From the NCBI GenBank assembly GCA_949152475.1, contig OX424562.1, positions 39,852,157 through 39,916,156 on the forward strand: 64,000 nt of DNA, in the 5' to 3' direction. The notes beneath the pieces are model-generated. The model had not been told where the DNA came from, searched no databases, and was given only the letters and a program-made list of their open reading frames with translations. A program made the position numbers and the translations under genes. This DNA comes from Terebella lapidaria. Lineage: Eukaryota; Annelida; Polychaeta; Terebellida; Terebellidae. Shown here one piece after another: positions 11,001 to 23,356 of the stretch; position 1 is the first letter of the stretch, and each line of letters opens with the position of its first letter.

Positions 11001-14000
11001 AAGCATCTCCGTGATGCAGGTGACTCCACACACAAGGAGCACGTGGTGATGTCTGCGACTGTTCTCCATGTACCCCAGGATTGCCCGGATGTCGGCCGCC
11101 ATTGTGTCACGTGACACGGAGAATATCTCGGACGTGCCATTGACCGCATCAATCACCGAGTCCAGGTTCTTGAAGTAACCAGCTAGAAATGGGGGATGCG
11201 CATGTTTGTGAAGATCAAATGCGATTTCGACCAGGGATCGCGTCCTAATTGGGAGAGACTTGAATTCGATTTAATAACAGTGGCAAAGAAAAGAACAAGG
11301 AGATGAACACCATGTCCAGAAACAGCAAACTCACAGTGGCATTGAATTTGAACACCTTGTGACCCATTGACCTTGGGACTCTTAGTACATGTAGGCCTAA
11401 TTATAAGGCTCATGTTAGATAATTTGCCACACACAATCCTTTTTTGTCATCCACATTTCGTTTGGGCAACGGAATATCTTTCAGAAAGTATGATATACTA
11501 TTATTCATCATATTGTGGATATATCCAGAAACATCGGGGTGACGCAAAAATGTTCATCGTGAAGGACATTCCAGGAACTGTGCCTATGGACGCCCATTCA
11601 TCAAAGAAATAATACAGTATACAGGCCTATAATGAATTCTTAATGTAGTAGGCCTACATGTCCTACCATCTCCCATCATTTTGAATTATATCGCCACAGA
11701 AGTGTCCATTCACATATGGATTTCGCAATGTAAACTGCATAACAATAATATTCTCTTCGTGTGAATATATCGCCAATTATACCCCGTGTTTGTATCGATT
11801 CTCCTACGTAGGCTACTATTCACCAATGCACTGGAAACTGGTCCGCTTGCGTGCATCTTTTCCAGACAATTGTAGAATGCGGCGCATTTTACCGAATATC
11901 AATATTTATATCACTAATTGTTCACCTGACATCGTGAACCAGAATAAGCAGGTGTAGCTCTAGTAATGAAAGTTTCTCTATCAAGCAGTAGGCCTACATG
12001 ATATACGGGGAATGTTACGGTATCGAACTGATTTCACAGCTTGGACTCAATTTGTACAGATATAATCCAAAAGTACAGAGCCGCTGAACCACCACCATTT
12101 GAAAGTGATAGCATGTCAATCGTCCTTCTTCCCAATATATAGTTTTTTGTATCAGTAGACATATATTAATGTGGATACAGGTACAGATATATATCACTAT
12201 GCCTATACCCCCTACAGCATGTGTTTCATAAAACATTAATCATTACATAAGCCTGCTGGTCTGTGATGCCTAATGTTTTTTAGCCGCTTGTCCTCACCAA
12301 TGACATGGTCTTCCTCATGGACGACAATCGTGTCCTTCCAGTCAAGCAACAGCAGCATGTCGTAAATCACCTCGTCCATGTACGGGGTGGTCCGGGTCCG
12401 GATCAACACCGTGTCACTCAGGGACACTCGCTCCTCCACCTCTGACGTCACGGTGACGTGGTCCACGGCAATGACGTCACAGTCCCCTCCCTCTGCTATC
12501 AGCGTCAAGCCGAGGTTATCGGCCGCAGACGACAGGGTCAGAACAGCCTGACACGGGGCTTGTGTCACCATGACAGCGGTCCCGGACGAGGCCAGAGCAC
12601 ATACTGGAAAGGCAAAGAATATAAAATAAGGCAATCTCACTCACGGCTGTCGTCTCCTTGGGATCTCTGGACCATGATTCAATTAATTTATGTGGTACCA
12701 CAGGCTATTTTAGGCCTATTAAAAGGTTGCATAGGCACCCTTCCAGTTAGTAGGCTACTACTAGTTAGACCTATATGTGGATGCTAGCAAGAGGTAATCA
12801 TGCAGTAGTATACCTGTGCTGAAGAGTTGGTATGTCGTGTAACCGGTGATGTCCAGGACTTGTACGGCCGAGACATTGGCCGATTGGTAGGACTCCTGCA
12901 CCTCGGCTAGAGTCGCACTATCCACATCCCACAGTAACAGGGCTGTTTGGGACAAACCAGGTATTACCAGGGGGGTAAATATGTAGATTGTATTTGATCA
13001 AACAGACAAAGTCCTATGGAATTTAGGCTGGTCATCGAAAAAGGTGGATTTTTATCATTTGGGTAATACATGTCCTCTTGCTATGTAGAACACGAATAGG
13101 CCTGCAGCCCAATCACGATCATCATTTCCAGAACTTACAGAATTAAATTATCACCAATGTTCTATCTTATAAGGGGTCGTGCAGACAAATATATCTGTGC
13201 AATGACAATGCCTATATTCTTACATGTATGAATAAATGGTTCGTGAAAATTGCTTTCTCATATATTTCGTTATATGAAATGTGAATGGGTCTCATTTACA
13301 TGTATGATTTTCAGATTGCAGTCATTTGAGTCTGTACCATGGACGACAAGCTCATGAACTGAGACATGGACGTGATATATTACAGACAACATGGGCGAGA
13401 TTCGAAATACATGTGGATGATTTGGACCATGTAGTTCTGGTCTAGTGGATATCATATCCATTTCACGCAGGGGCATGGAACCGTAACCAGCGAGGCAGAG
13501 GCGGATTCGGGAATTAGGGATTATGGGGTGGGGGAGATGGGATTGTGAGCTATTCGGGCTGAGGTGCTCTGGGGTGTATCTGGTGTATCACGGGCAATAA
13601 TGTGAGATTGTCAAATGGTCATTTTGTTTAAAAGGGGACCACCTCTGGTAATGCAACTAAAATGGCAAATTGTTCTCGATTGAGACCCTGGATATCAAAG
13701 GGCAATGGTGGGGAACAGAGACTGCTGAACGTGCTTTATGAAGGCTACGTAAATGAGTTCGAACAGCAGGATGGAATTGAGACTACTCTTCCTATGTGAT
13801 GGTAAATAAATGCACCATTGAAACTCCAAACAAAGTGTCTTTGAAATACATATCAATTTTCATGACAAATTTGCCTCAAGAACTCAACGTTCAAGAATTC
13901 AATGTCTCTAATAGACTTGTTGCGTACCGCAGATCGGATCTGGAACACAATGACATTGAAAGTGTATGGATTGAGATAAAAATAGGCATAAAGAAAATAT

Positions 14001-17000
14001 TACTGGCATCCTACTATCGACCGCCCATTGCCCAAGGACAACGGGCAGTCAATGTTGATAATTTCATAAATAAGTTTGAAGCATCACTGGTGACAGCACT
14101 AACAACAAATCCTGACTGTTTACTAGTCCTGGGAGACTTTAATGATAAATGCACAATTTGGGATGAAAGACACGACCGGAGTGAACTTGGTAACAAGCTT
14201 GTAAACGCGACGAATGCCCTAAACCTGCACCAGATTATAACGGAGCCCACGCGATACACGCCCGAATCTGCAAATATTCTAGACCTAATAATAACGGATT
14301 CACCAGGCTCATGTTCGAACATTAAAGTCTCGCCGCCCATCGCAAACTTAGATCACTGTGTAATATCATGTAGCGTTTCGTTCGTGCATAGTAGAGAAGG
14401 AGTGTTCAGTCGAAAAATATGGGATTATAACAGAGGAAATTATGAAGGCCTAAACGCCACTTTATTAAATAATTTCAATCGTTTTATGTGCACACAAACA
14501 GACATAGAGAAATGTGCAACAGATTTTTCAAATGTACTATTGGAATGCGCAAATTATTTTATACCAAATCGAATAATAAAAGTAAGGCCCAGAGACAAAC
14601 CATACCTCACTCATGAGTGTCGAACAGCTGATCGATTTAGAAATAGAGCTCACAAAAAGTTTCAACGTACACGAAATCCTGCAGATTACGAAATATTTCG
14701 ACAGTTACGCAAAAAAGCAAAACGAACACGACAAATTGCGAAAAATAATTACCAAAATTCCCTCATGTCCAAATTAACTAATAGTCAAATTACGCCAAGA
14801 CTATATTGGAAACTAATGAAGGAAGTAATGGGTAACAAAGCTAAACAAAGTATTGGTGTTTTAATTGATAACGGAAACGAGTTAGCTCTTGCTGAGGACA
14901 AAGCCAATGCCCTTAATGATTTTTTTGCATCCCAATCTACACTTGTCGAGGTCCCTAAGGCGCTGCCCCCGCTATATTACCAAACACACGCGAGACTAGA
15001 TAAAGTTACAACAAGCCCAGAAGAGGTAAACAAGCTGATTGGCAAACTAGATGGCTCTATAGCAACCGGACCAGATGAAATAAGTACTCGCCTACTAAAA
15101 TCTACCAATACTTCGATATGTTCCGTTTTGAGTAAAATATATAACAAGTCATTTGAACAGGGTCAGGTGCCCTCTCAGTGGAAGCAAGCACACGTTACAC
15201 CAGTCTACAAAAAAGGCGATATTAAGCATGTAAACAACTACAGGCCGATCTCATTACTCCCTGTGGTTGCTAAAATACAGGAACGAATTGTATATAACGC
15301 ACTCTATAAACACTTAACAGACAATAATTTATTAACATGGAAAAATTAGGGGTTTAAAACGAAAGACTCAGCCATGAACCAGATAATCTTACTTTCACAC
15401 AAAATATACGCTGCCTTGGAAGATGGAAATGATGTAAACATAGCACTTCTGGATATATCCAAAGCGTTTGATCGTGTGTGGCACTATGCTCTGATACATA
15501 AGCTAAGGATGTTGGGAATTACTTGGCAACTACTGGAATGGTTAACAAACTATGTCCATGGCAGGGTCCAAAGAGTTGTAATGAACGGAACGCATTCGCA
15601 GTGGCGCCCAATCAACGCGGGGGTTCCACAGGGCTCAATCTTGGGTCCTCTCTTATTTCTTGTTTATGTGAATGATATAGTCCTTGACATACATTCCGAT
15701 ATATTTCTATACGCCGACGACACTTGTATTATGAGGGTTGTAACAGATCCGATTATGGACACGTGTATCATGAATGATGACTTGAATACCTTGAATAGCT
15801 GGGCAAGTCAATGGGCAGTAACATTCAGCCCTTCTAAATCAAAGCAACTAATCATTACCAGAAAATTAAAGAAAAATACGTATACAAATCTGAAGTTTGG
15901 CACAACTGACATTCAACGAGTAACAGCGCACTGCCATCTGGGGCTAACCTTCACAGAAAACATGTCATGGGAAACGCATATTAATATTCGAATTGTAAAA
16001 GCCAGTGCTGCATTAAATATGTTAATCAGAAATGGCCACATCCTTCCTCGACTAATAAAGGAAAAGATTTACACAACTTATATCAGACCAATATTGGAAT
16101 ATGGCTGCATGATTTACGATAACTGTCCTGCGTTTGTTTCCCATCGGTTGGAACAATCTCAGAGGATTGCAGCCCTAGCATGTACTGGGGCATATAGAGA
16201 CACCAGTCATGTAGCTTTGCTTAACGAGGTTGGATGGCCAACCCTTTCAAAACGAAGAGAATATTACAAATTGTGTCAAATATACAAATTTAAAAATCAG
16301 CTAGTTCCAGAATATCTTGCAACACAAATGCAACTAAACATCCCTGAACACGAGTACTCTCTTAGACATAATCGAGACATATGCATACCACGTGTCCGCA
16401 CTCTGTCTTACAAAAAATCATTCCTTCCATCTGCAATACGAATGTGGAATTCCCTTTCAATGACAACAAAATCATGTAACTCCCTGGTAGGCTTTAAAAC
16501 ACAACTGCGTAAACAGTTCTTCCCAAAACATCGACCATTGCTATCGTATGGTATGGGTCAGGATCATATTCACCACGCCCGCCTGCGAATGGGGCTCAGC
16601 CCTTTAAACCAACATAGATGGAAATGTAACTATTTAAAAGACGCATCATGCAATATGTGTGGCTTCAAACGCGAAGATACACTTCACTACTTCCTAGAGT
16701 GCCCGTCGTATATCCGAGCCAGAAATGACCTGCTCCGGTCGATCGGCCCAACAGTCGCTGATGTAGTGCCTGACCTAAACAATATCACTAACAAATCCAT
16801 GAAATTGTCGCTCGTACAGATCATGCTCAATGGTCACGAGAGACTCAATCTTGAAGCAAATATCGAAATATTCCAACAAGTTCAGACCTACATCAAGCGA
16901 ACTGGACGCATGACTAGACTGCGATAAGAGTTGTATCACACTCAGTGTTTCTTAGTTGTTTTTTATTGTTTTTTTTTTGACAACAGCATGTGTGTCTTTT

Positions 17001-18485
17001 GGAATGCATGTTGAGGAGATACTTAAGTGCTATACACGGCGTTGTAAATCCTCGTGAAATAAATGATGTTTATATAAAAAACGTTCACGAGTGTGGTCCG
17101 GACACGAATATACTTGGTAGAGTTCATCTCATCACATCGTTTCAAATCGACATGGGGAACGTTTCCTTGTTCTGGTTTTATCGTTCAGAATTCCTGATAC
17201 ATATATATTGATCATGTTGTTCACACATAGAATGTTAATTGCCTCGAAGGTGAACAAACCAATGCGACATCTCCAGTTATGTACATGTATCTCCACAAGG
17301 CTTTCCCGTCAATACATCATCACCTTGCTATGGGGATCATGATCATTGAGGCACGCACCGGTCTTGCACGGGATCTAAGTTGTACACTTACATAAACAAT
17401 GACACGGACATGAAGAGAGTGGATATTAACCAGGGTGGATTATCTAAAAAATATTGGATTGTTCCATGTGCGATAGTGCATCCTTATTTCTAAAAATGTT
17501 TTCAGAGATACCGTGTGCTGGTCGCCGTTGCTACCAAATCCTGGATGTGCATTAAGAGGTATCATGTCATGGTGATAGAATATTTTATCAATAAACCTCG
17601 TAAGGGAGACGGGAAGGAGACGCCAGAGAATGATATGCCGTAACAGAAGAATTCGATCGTATTGGCATCGACACCGCGATAGATGTGACTTGAAAACACC
17701 GGGATGTAATCATGTTATGACATTGAAGTAGAATTCTACAGGAGATAAAAGGAAGCAGGACGGGGACTGGTGTTTCTCTTCTGGTTTTAGATGACGCCTC
17801 TTGCTCTAAATTGCTATGAGATGGATTGACAATATTGACGGAGTAAATAGTGCCGGCGTTTGTTGCTCTTACGTCATTGATTGGTGATACATGTAAAATG
17901 AGGGGTCGTTCTTCACAAACTGTAATATGTGTGCACCTGTATTGTGGTCAGTGTAGAATCAGAAATGTTACAACACACTGACGTACCTACTGAGGAGGAA
18001 TTTTTAAATATCACAAACTATTGATGGTACTCAAAGTGACAATTATCGGTTCTCAGTAGTCCAGAATTAATAGTGGTATCATTTCCTATAGGTGTATTAA
18101 AGTGAAACAAAAAATTCAGGGATATGAAAAACTATATTCCGAAACCTCACGATGCTTGTCAAAAGGTTATTCTCATATAACCTTCTCATATAAAGAAGAT
18201 TTAGATTGTAATTGCGATATAATCCTTTTTACAAATGAACCTTCTAAAATCAAGCGTGTATGATGGACATATTGTCATTTATTACACTTTAGTTATAAGT
18301 CGCCATTACCAATATCACCATAGTATTACGATATTTGGTCCTGATAGTTGAGCGTGCATTAAATGAAGAATTAAAACGTTTTATTACAATATCTTGTGAT
18401 CTTACTCACCGACAGAGGGGGTTGGTTGAGCTGCACCCCGCATGACGCAAGCAAGAAGTGTACACGTCACCAACATCCACATCAT
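8015..18485 (-). CDS. Ionotropic glutamate receptor/IR-like ligand-gated channel, 12 coding exons, 833 aa
   Basis: Coding exons in transcript order: 18485-18410, 12942-12814, 12603-12298, 11182-10995, 10803-10618, 10370-10251, 10086-9892, 9808-9711, 9578-9172, 9079-8865, 8734-8469, 8330-8015. All junctions are GT/AG and the phases join into one 2502-nt frame. The product has a signal peptide (residues 1-about 20), a divergent amino-terminal domain (to about 385), S1 (about 393-510), M1 (about 516-535), a pore loop (about 556-569), M3 with SYSGNLVAFFTV (596-607), S2 (about 610-765) and M4 (about 772-794). An S1 arginine (R477) and an S2 acid (D686) line up with the glutamate-binding Arg and Glu/Asp. 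The usual PLT of S1 reads PLG, and the S2 hydroxyl pair is altered (GTLNGAYT). The pore reads GSFLTQG, with Thr at the AMPA Q/R position. These departures resemble invertebrate IR/variant iGluRs that keep the amino-terminal domain. The ligand is unknown. Confidence 0.9.
13796..16927 (+). pseudogene. LINE endonuclease-reverse transcriptase ORF with one in-frame stop
   Basis: Two frames, 13796-15349 and 15374-16927, are the same reading frame interrupted only by the TAG at 15347-15349. This stop falls in the conserved N-x-GF region at the start of the RT. Upstream are endonuclease motifs YRPP, GDFN, LDLIIT and LDH. Downstream are the RT motifs LLDISKAFD, VPQGSILGP and YADDTC, then the thumb, then the CNMC...H...C motif near the C-terminus. 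The first ~30 codons (13796-13890) have no LINE similarity and are probably flanking sequence. One nonsense change in a frame that is otherwise open for over 1000 codons suggests a fairly recent insertion. Confidence 0.88.
13890..17075 (+). mobile_element. 5'-truncated non-LTR retrotransposon (LINE), CR1/Jockey group
   Basis: The endonuclease begins mid-domain near 13890, so the N-terminal catalytic part is missing. The rest of the endonuclease, the full reverse transcriptase and a C-terminal CX2CX8HX4C motif follow in one frame to 16927. A 3' tail of about 150 bp contains T-rich and AATAAA-like sequence. It sits in intron 1 of the receptor gene on the opposite strand. The clade cannot be fixed without phylogeny. 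The 3' boundary is approximate and no target duplication was identified. Confidence 0.85.
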
Positions 18486-21290
18486 GGTCGACACGTGGTG
18501 CTGCTCAAGTCATAGAAATGTCCAGATTTCAAATCTAAGCCAATGCATTAAAATGGAATAAAACGAGATTAGTGAAGTAACCGAACTCATGATCGATTGT
18601 TTTATGATTGGTGTTGTACATATATGATCACAACTTACCTAGCTGAACATGGACAATAAACTCCAGTGGTAATTAATTACTATATCCAAAGCATCAAGTC
18701 TATATGGATGAACTGCCACTGGGTGTTACATGTGGGTACTGTGATACACGTGTTGTCCGCTGATAATCCACCTATCTGTCCCAGGAATTCATCTCAAATT
18801 TGTCCCCGATTTTCACGACCGCGATCGAGGGATGTGTGCTGTAAACAACTAATTATAGTTCATTTGGATCACGGACTGCCTCCAAACGAGTAATGTACAC
18901 GAAACTGCACGAGATTTTATCAGGTTCTCGATTGTTTTGGGTGACCGCGGTCAATTATTCAGCCATCCTTAGTATATGCTAGTGATAAACCCGTCCCTTC
19001 TGTCATGCATGTATTGACGCCGGTGCAGAATGGGGAGCATTATTCCTCCAGCAGTCCGCTCGCAGGTAACAAAGCATTCCCCACCTGGGTTCCAGCTCTA
19101 GGCTTGATGCGGAGATACGGGGCTTTGCTCATCTGCGCTATACAAGCACGTCGGTACGTGACGATCGCGTGGGGACCCCCTCTTCCCAGTACCTGCATCC
19201 TCTACCACTTGGGGGGGGGGGGGGGCAGTTAGAGACAGCGCCAGAGGGTGCGGCTCGTTACCATGGAGTCGGATTCTCCACCACTTGCTCCACAGAACAG
19301 TGCTCCCGATATCAGTCAATTAGTGGGCTCATATCATTGATACATTCCGCGGGCCAATATACGGAAATATGACCGTGCAAATCACGCCCAAAAACCGGGC
19401 TTTGTGCGGATAATGACAAACCCTTTGATACAAATACAGGTGTGTCAATCGCCGCGTGCTTTCATATTTAATTCATAACGGTATTGTTCCTAAAGGACCG
19501 GGTCTCTCAGTTAACGAAACGGTGAGCATGAATACTCGCCATTACAGCACTCAGCTCTCTCGTAACTAAAGCGTGATATGCTGTGTAATTCAGCAGAACC
19601 CTGTGGCGACACGGGAGCAGTCATTTCAACATTGATTCATTTGACAAAATGCAGTTACGGTACCCTCCTATGATCGAACGGAAATTGGCGCGGGAATGCA
19701 ATTACATGTCGATAATAACAGCATGTCCGCGTCCTGACAACACTGCCTGGGAGGAAATAGCTAGGGCACGGATAGTCCACCCATCAGCAGAACCTATTAA
19801 ATATCTGTTCAATCATTCATGATCGTCACAACGCTCTATTTTTGAAACTCATCAGTATCTGAGCTGTGATTTGACGTTCGATCGGAAGTTCGAAAGTGAG
19901 GTCATCCAATCATGGAAAGTAGACAAACATATCGTCTCAATTTGGAAATCTAGTTTGCAATTTAATGGTACATGTACAAATCAATACGTAGTCTATTTAT
20001 TCTGATTATCGGAACTTTTGTGACAGGATTGTAGAAATACTCAGTAATTCAACAAGCATGTATATATATCTATATAATAAACTGAATTACAAATGTAAAA
20101 AAAAAAGTAATAAAAAAACATAGGCCCAATGGAGCTGCAGCTTACCGGCAACTTTTTCTGCCCAAATGCCGTCACGTACATTCATAGAACAACCAAGCAT
20201 CCTGTAACTCCACTATAAACCTTGAAACTGACCATTCAAATTGAACACAAAAGATTTTGCTTTGTCTCAAGAGACCAATTTAGGCCTATACAAGTCAGGT
20301 CATACGTGAGATTTACCAATCTAACGTCATCTGAGGTGAATTTGGTCACCAAAACATCCACCCTATACAACTTCCTGTATATACTCATAATAAAATCCTA
20401 AGCTCTATCTTCAACCATTAAGGATCCAGGAGCCAATCATATTATCTTAGGCCACCTTCGGCCCAGTTGAGATTACATTTTAAGTCGTTTGAGCTATTCA
20501 AGCCATACCATTTCAATACCTTTTGCAGGGGAGATCATTTGTGACCCGTATGAAATTCAAACTGGATAAAAAATATTATCGGAAAGGATAATGACACAAA
20601 TGTTCAGGAGGCATAAAGATTACACAAATAAGTATCATTCATTCGTGTAAGACTTCTATGGATTTTTTTGCCTACATCAGTTGAATGCATTTCATCTTTA
20701 TACGACTTACAGATGGTTAAAAAAAATGCCATGTTTGTGTGAATTTTTGTCTGTTTTTGAGGGGGTCTGTTTTTGTATGTTTGTGTGACATTCTGTCTGA
20801 ACAGACTTGGACAAGTTCTAGTCCTGATCGAGCTCTCTCGTTTTCTGAGATTGCTTCCCACGGGTCCTGGGAGATATAATGCGCCGTTGCACGAAAAATT
20901 CTGAGACAGGTTGTCATGGACACTAATAGCGTAGGCCTATATAGTTGTGAGGATGTAATTTCAAGTCAGATGTAATTTCGGTAATTTACTAACCGAATCC
21001 AGTTTTCAGATCAGTTTCAGGGTCACCAAGAGATCCATCACCTAGAGACCGTGGTAATAATCTGGTGTGACATCAGAAACAGGCATTTGGAGACAAATTA
21101 CTTCGATACAGGTTGCGTTATGTGCTATCATCGATTTAAGTAGGTAGCCGTTAGCACTGGTTAGTCTGGAAAGTGATATTGACTGTGGATTTCCTCGACA
21201 AAATTTTATATATTTATTCGGTAAACTATTTGACTCTTAGGCATATTGGGTTTTTTTCTCGTTGTACTGTACTATACGATCGTGGTCGAC
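18486..21290. other. Upstream flank of the receptor gene, no gene seen
   Basis: The receptor promoter and 5' UTR should lie here, but no TATA box or transcript start could be assigned. Poly-G (19209-19224) and A-rich runs (about 20095-20120) are present. The short frames show no recognisable domains. Confidence 0.4.
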
Positions 21291-21712
21291 TTTAGGTTAC
21301 CGACCGTTTGGTCAGATAATCCATTGGCATGGCGTTGTGCACGTCGTCCGTTCGACCGCAATTCAGCACAAAATGATTCAGGCATTTCAGCAGAAATTGG
21401 ACCAAATTCAAGTCACTAAAACATCCAGCAAATTTCGTCATTGAAAACAAGTTAAATACTGACACATTTCTAATGGGAATTAAGTCATATGTGGTGAATT
21501 TACAGTTGACCTTGAATTTGATGTTCAATGACCTTGAAAGGTCACAACGGTAAACTTAGTGAAACAAGAGTAGTTTTAAAAAAACATGTTAAATCATGTT
21601 CGGATACGTTATGATTGACCAGCGTGATCAAAGAGTTTCCCGACCGGAAGAAGAAAGTGAAAACAAATAACAGATAATCAGGTAACCTTTCTTGACCCTT
21701 GGCCTATTTTTT
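21291..21712 (+). mobile_element. Short HINE/Helentron-like copy
   Basis: The 5' end reads TTTAGGTTACCGACC with an inner hairpin partner GGTCAGATAATCC. The 3' end reads AGGTAACC followed by a degenerate hairpin GACCCTTGGCC and a T-run. These are the same terminal features as the larger copies at 21758, 23357, 39131, 51862 and 56262. The internal tandem core is absent. Confidence 0.5.
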
Positions 21713-21757
21713 AGCCTACCATCCGGCTGTGAGCCCGAAATCTCGAAATCTGATGAT

Positions 21758-23205
21758 TTTTTAGGTTACCGTACCTATGGTCCGTTAACCTATATCTATT
21801 GCCATGGCGTTGCGTCCGTCGTCCGTCCGTCCGTCGTCGTCCGTCCACATTTTTATCTTTAAAGTGTATAGTCCAATCTTTCTGAAAATTTGGGAAAAGA
21901 TACCTTAAAATAATTCGAGAAGGAGGTATTTTTTATTTTTTTTATTTTTTATTTTTTTTTCAAAATGGCGACCGTTTTCGTCGAAAAACGGGCAATTTTT
22001 TACTTTGGCGGCCATTTTCTCAAAAACTGTCAGATTTGAGATTTTTGTTTCAAAAGATTGCTCTTATGTACTTCTGTGATGTGTATAAGTTTGGTTGCCC
22101 TTGAATCGCCGGTCAAAATAAAAACTTTCGCCCCAGATCGCATTACTACGGAGCCCCTGAGGTGACATACCAGATATATTATTAACCCGTGCGCACGAAT
22201 TAGTAAACTGTGCGCACGAATTAGTAAACCGTGGCCACGAATTGGTAAACCGTGCACACGAATTAGTAAACCGTGGCCACGAATTGGTAAACTGTGGCCA
22301 CGAATTAGTAAATCGTGCGCACGAATTAGTAAACCGTGCACACGAATTAGTAAACCGTGGCCACGAATTAGTAAACCGTGGCCACGAATTGGTAAACCGT
22401 GCGCACGGATTACCTTAACTAATCTGTGGGCATGATTTAACAATCCGTGGGCACGATTTGATAATTCGTGAGCACGATTTAACAATTCGTGCGCACGATT
22501 TAACAATTCGTGCGCACGAATTAGTATTTCGTGGCCACAGATTGGTATAACTAATCTGTGGGCACGATTTACCAATTCGTGGGCACGAATTAGTATTTCG
22601 TGCCCACAGATTGTTAATTTGTGGCCACGAATTGTTAAATTGTGCGCACGGTTTGGTAAACCGTGCACACAGATTAATAAATATTTTCGGTATGTCACCT
22701 CAGGGGCTCCGTACATTACTATCCATTTTGGGCCATTTCTAGGCAGAAGAAAAATTTCACCCTTTGAAAAAAAAATTTCGCACTTTTTTCCTTCATATTG
22801 GGAGCTGCCAGGACTGTACTCATAGAACGTTTGAAGATAGAGCTTAGAAATTGGCACACTTGCACATACAGGTTAAGATTGTGTATAAGCTTACAAGAGA
22901 TCATGTATTTATGGCACATCTTTTGGTGACTTTGAATATGACCTTATATGTGACCTTGAAGGCCAAATCTCACAATCTGACCTGACCTGACATGTGTAAA
23001 TTGACCTCATCAGACAAAATGCTTGTTGATAGAGCTTTTATGTTTGTATTATGAAGTCATATGCAGCATACCTAATGATGACACTGCAGTTCACAAAGAT
23101 CACCTTAATTGGTAAATCTCAAGTTCATATGTCAGTAATGTCACCTGCAATGCTTGAAACTAAAATTGTCCGGTAACCTATCTTTAACCCTTGGGCTAAT
23201 TTTTT
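21758..23205 (+). mobile_element. HINE/Helentron-like element with an inserted TIR element
   Basis: The 5' terminus TTAGGTTACCG is followed by a GTCC-rich microsatellite. The 3' terminus is CCGGTAACCTA followed by a hairpin (TTAACCC-TT-GGGCTAA) and a T-run. Internal sequence matches the copy at 56262-58066 in the opposite orientation. A TIR element (22147-22713) is inserted in it. No Rep/helicase coding is seen, so it is non-autonomous. Confidence 0.6.
22147..22713. mobile_element. TIR element A with 21-bp palindromic-array core
   Basis: Perfect 25-bp terminal inverted repeats begin TACGGAGCCCCTGAGG (22147-22171) and end CCTCAGGGGCTCCGTA (22689-22713). They enclose a 21-bp tandem array of self-complementary decamers (CGTGCGCACG, CGTGGCCACG and variants) alternating with AT-rich 11-mers such as AATTAGTAAAC. 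The 6-bp cattac flanks both sides. The uninterrupted site is visible in the HINE-like copy at about 57634-57652 (minus strand), which has cattac once. The element is 567 bp and encodes nothing; the heptapeptide frames through it reflect the 21-bp period. Confidence 0.85.
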
Positions 23206-23356
23206 TTTTACTTGAAATTGTGTTTGAATGTTCCTTTCGTGAGAGGGTGGGGGGGGGGGGGGTGAAACGGGGGGTTATTGAATCGTTTGTTTCAAAATGG
23301 TGGCCGTTTTCGACGAAAAACGCCGGATTTTGGCAGCCAGTTTCTGATGCTTATAT

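Larger units (their letters stand above)
12943..18409 (-). other. Intron 1 of the receptor gene, containing a LINE
   Basis: A 5.5-kb intron separates the signal-peptide exon from the first amino-terminal-domain exon. The donor is GTGAGTAAG and the acceptor ends CAAACAG. A LINE on the opposite strand occupies about 13890-17075. The remaining parts (12943-13889 and 17076-18409) show no conserved coding signal. Confidence 0.8.
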
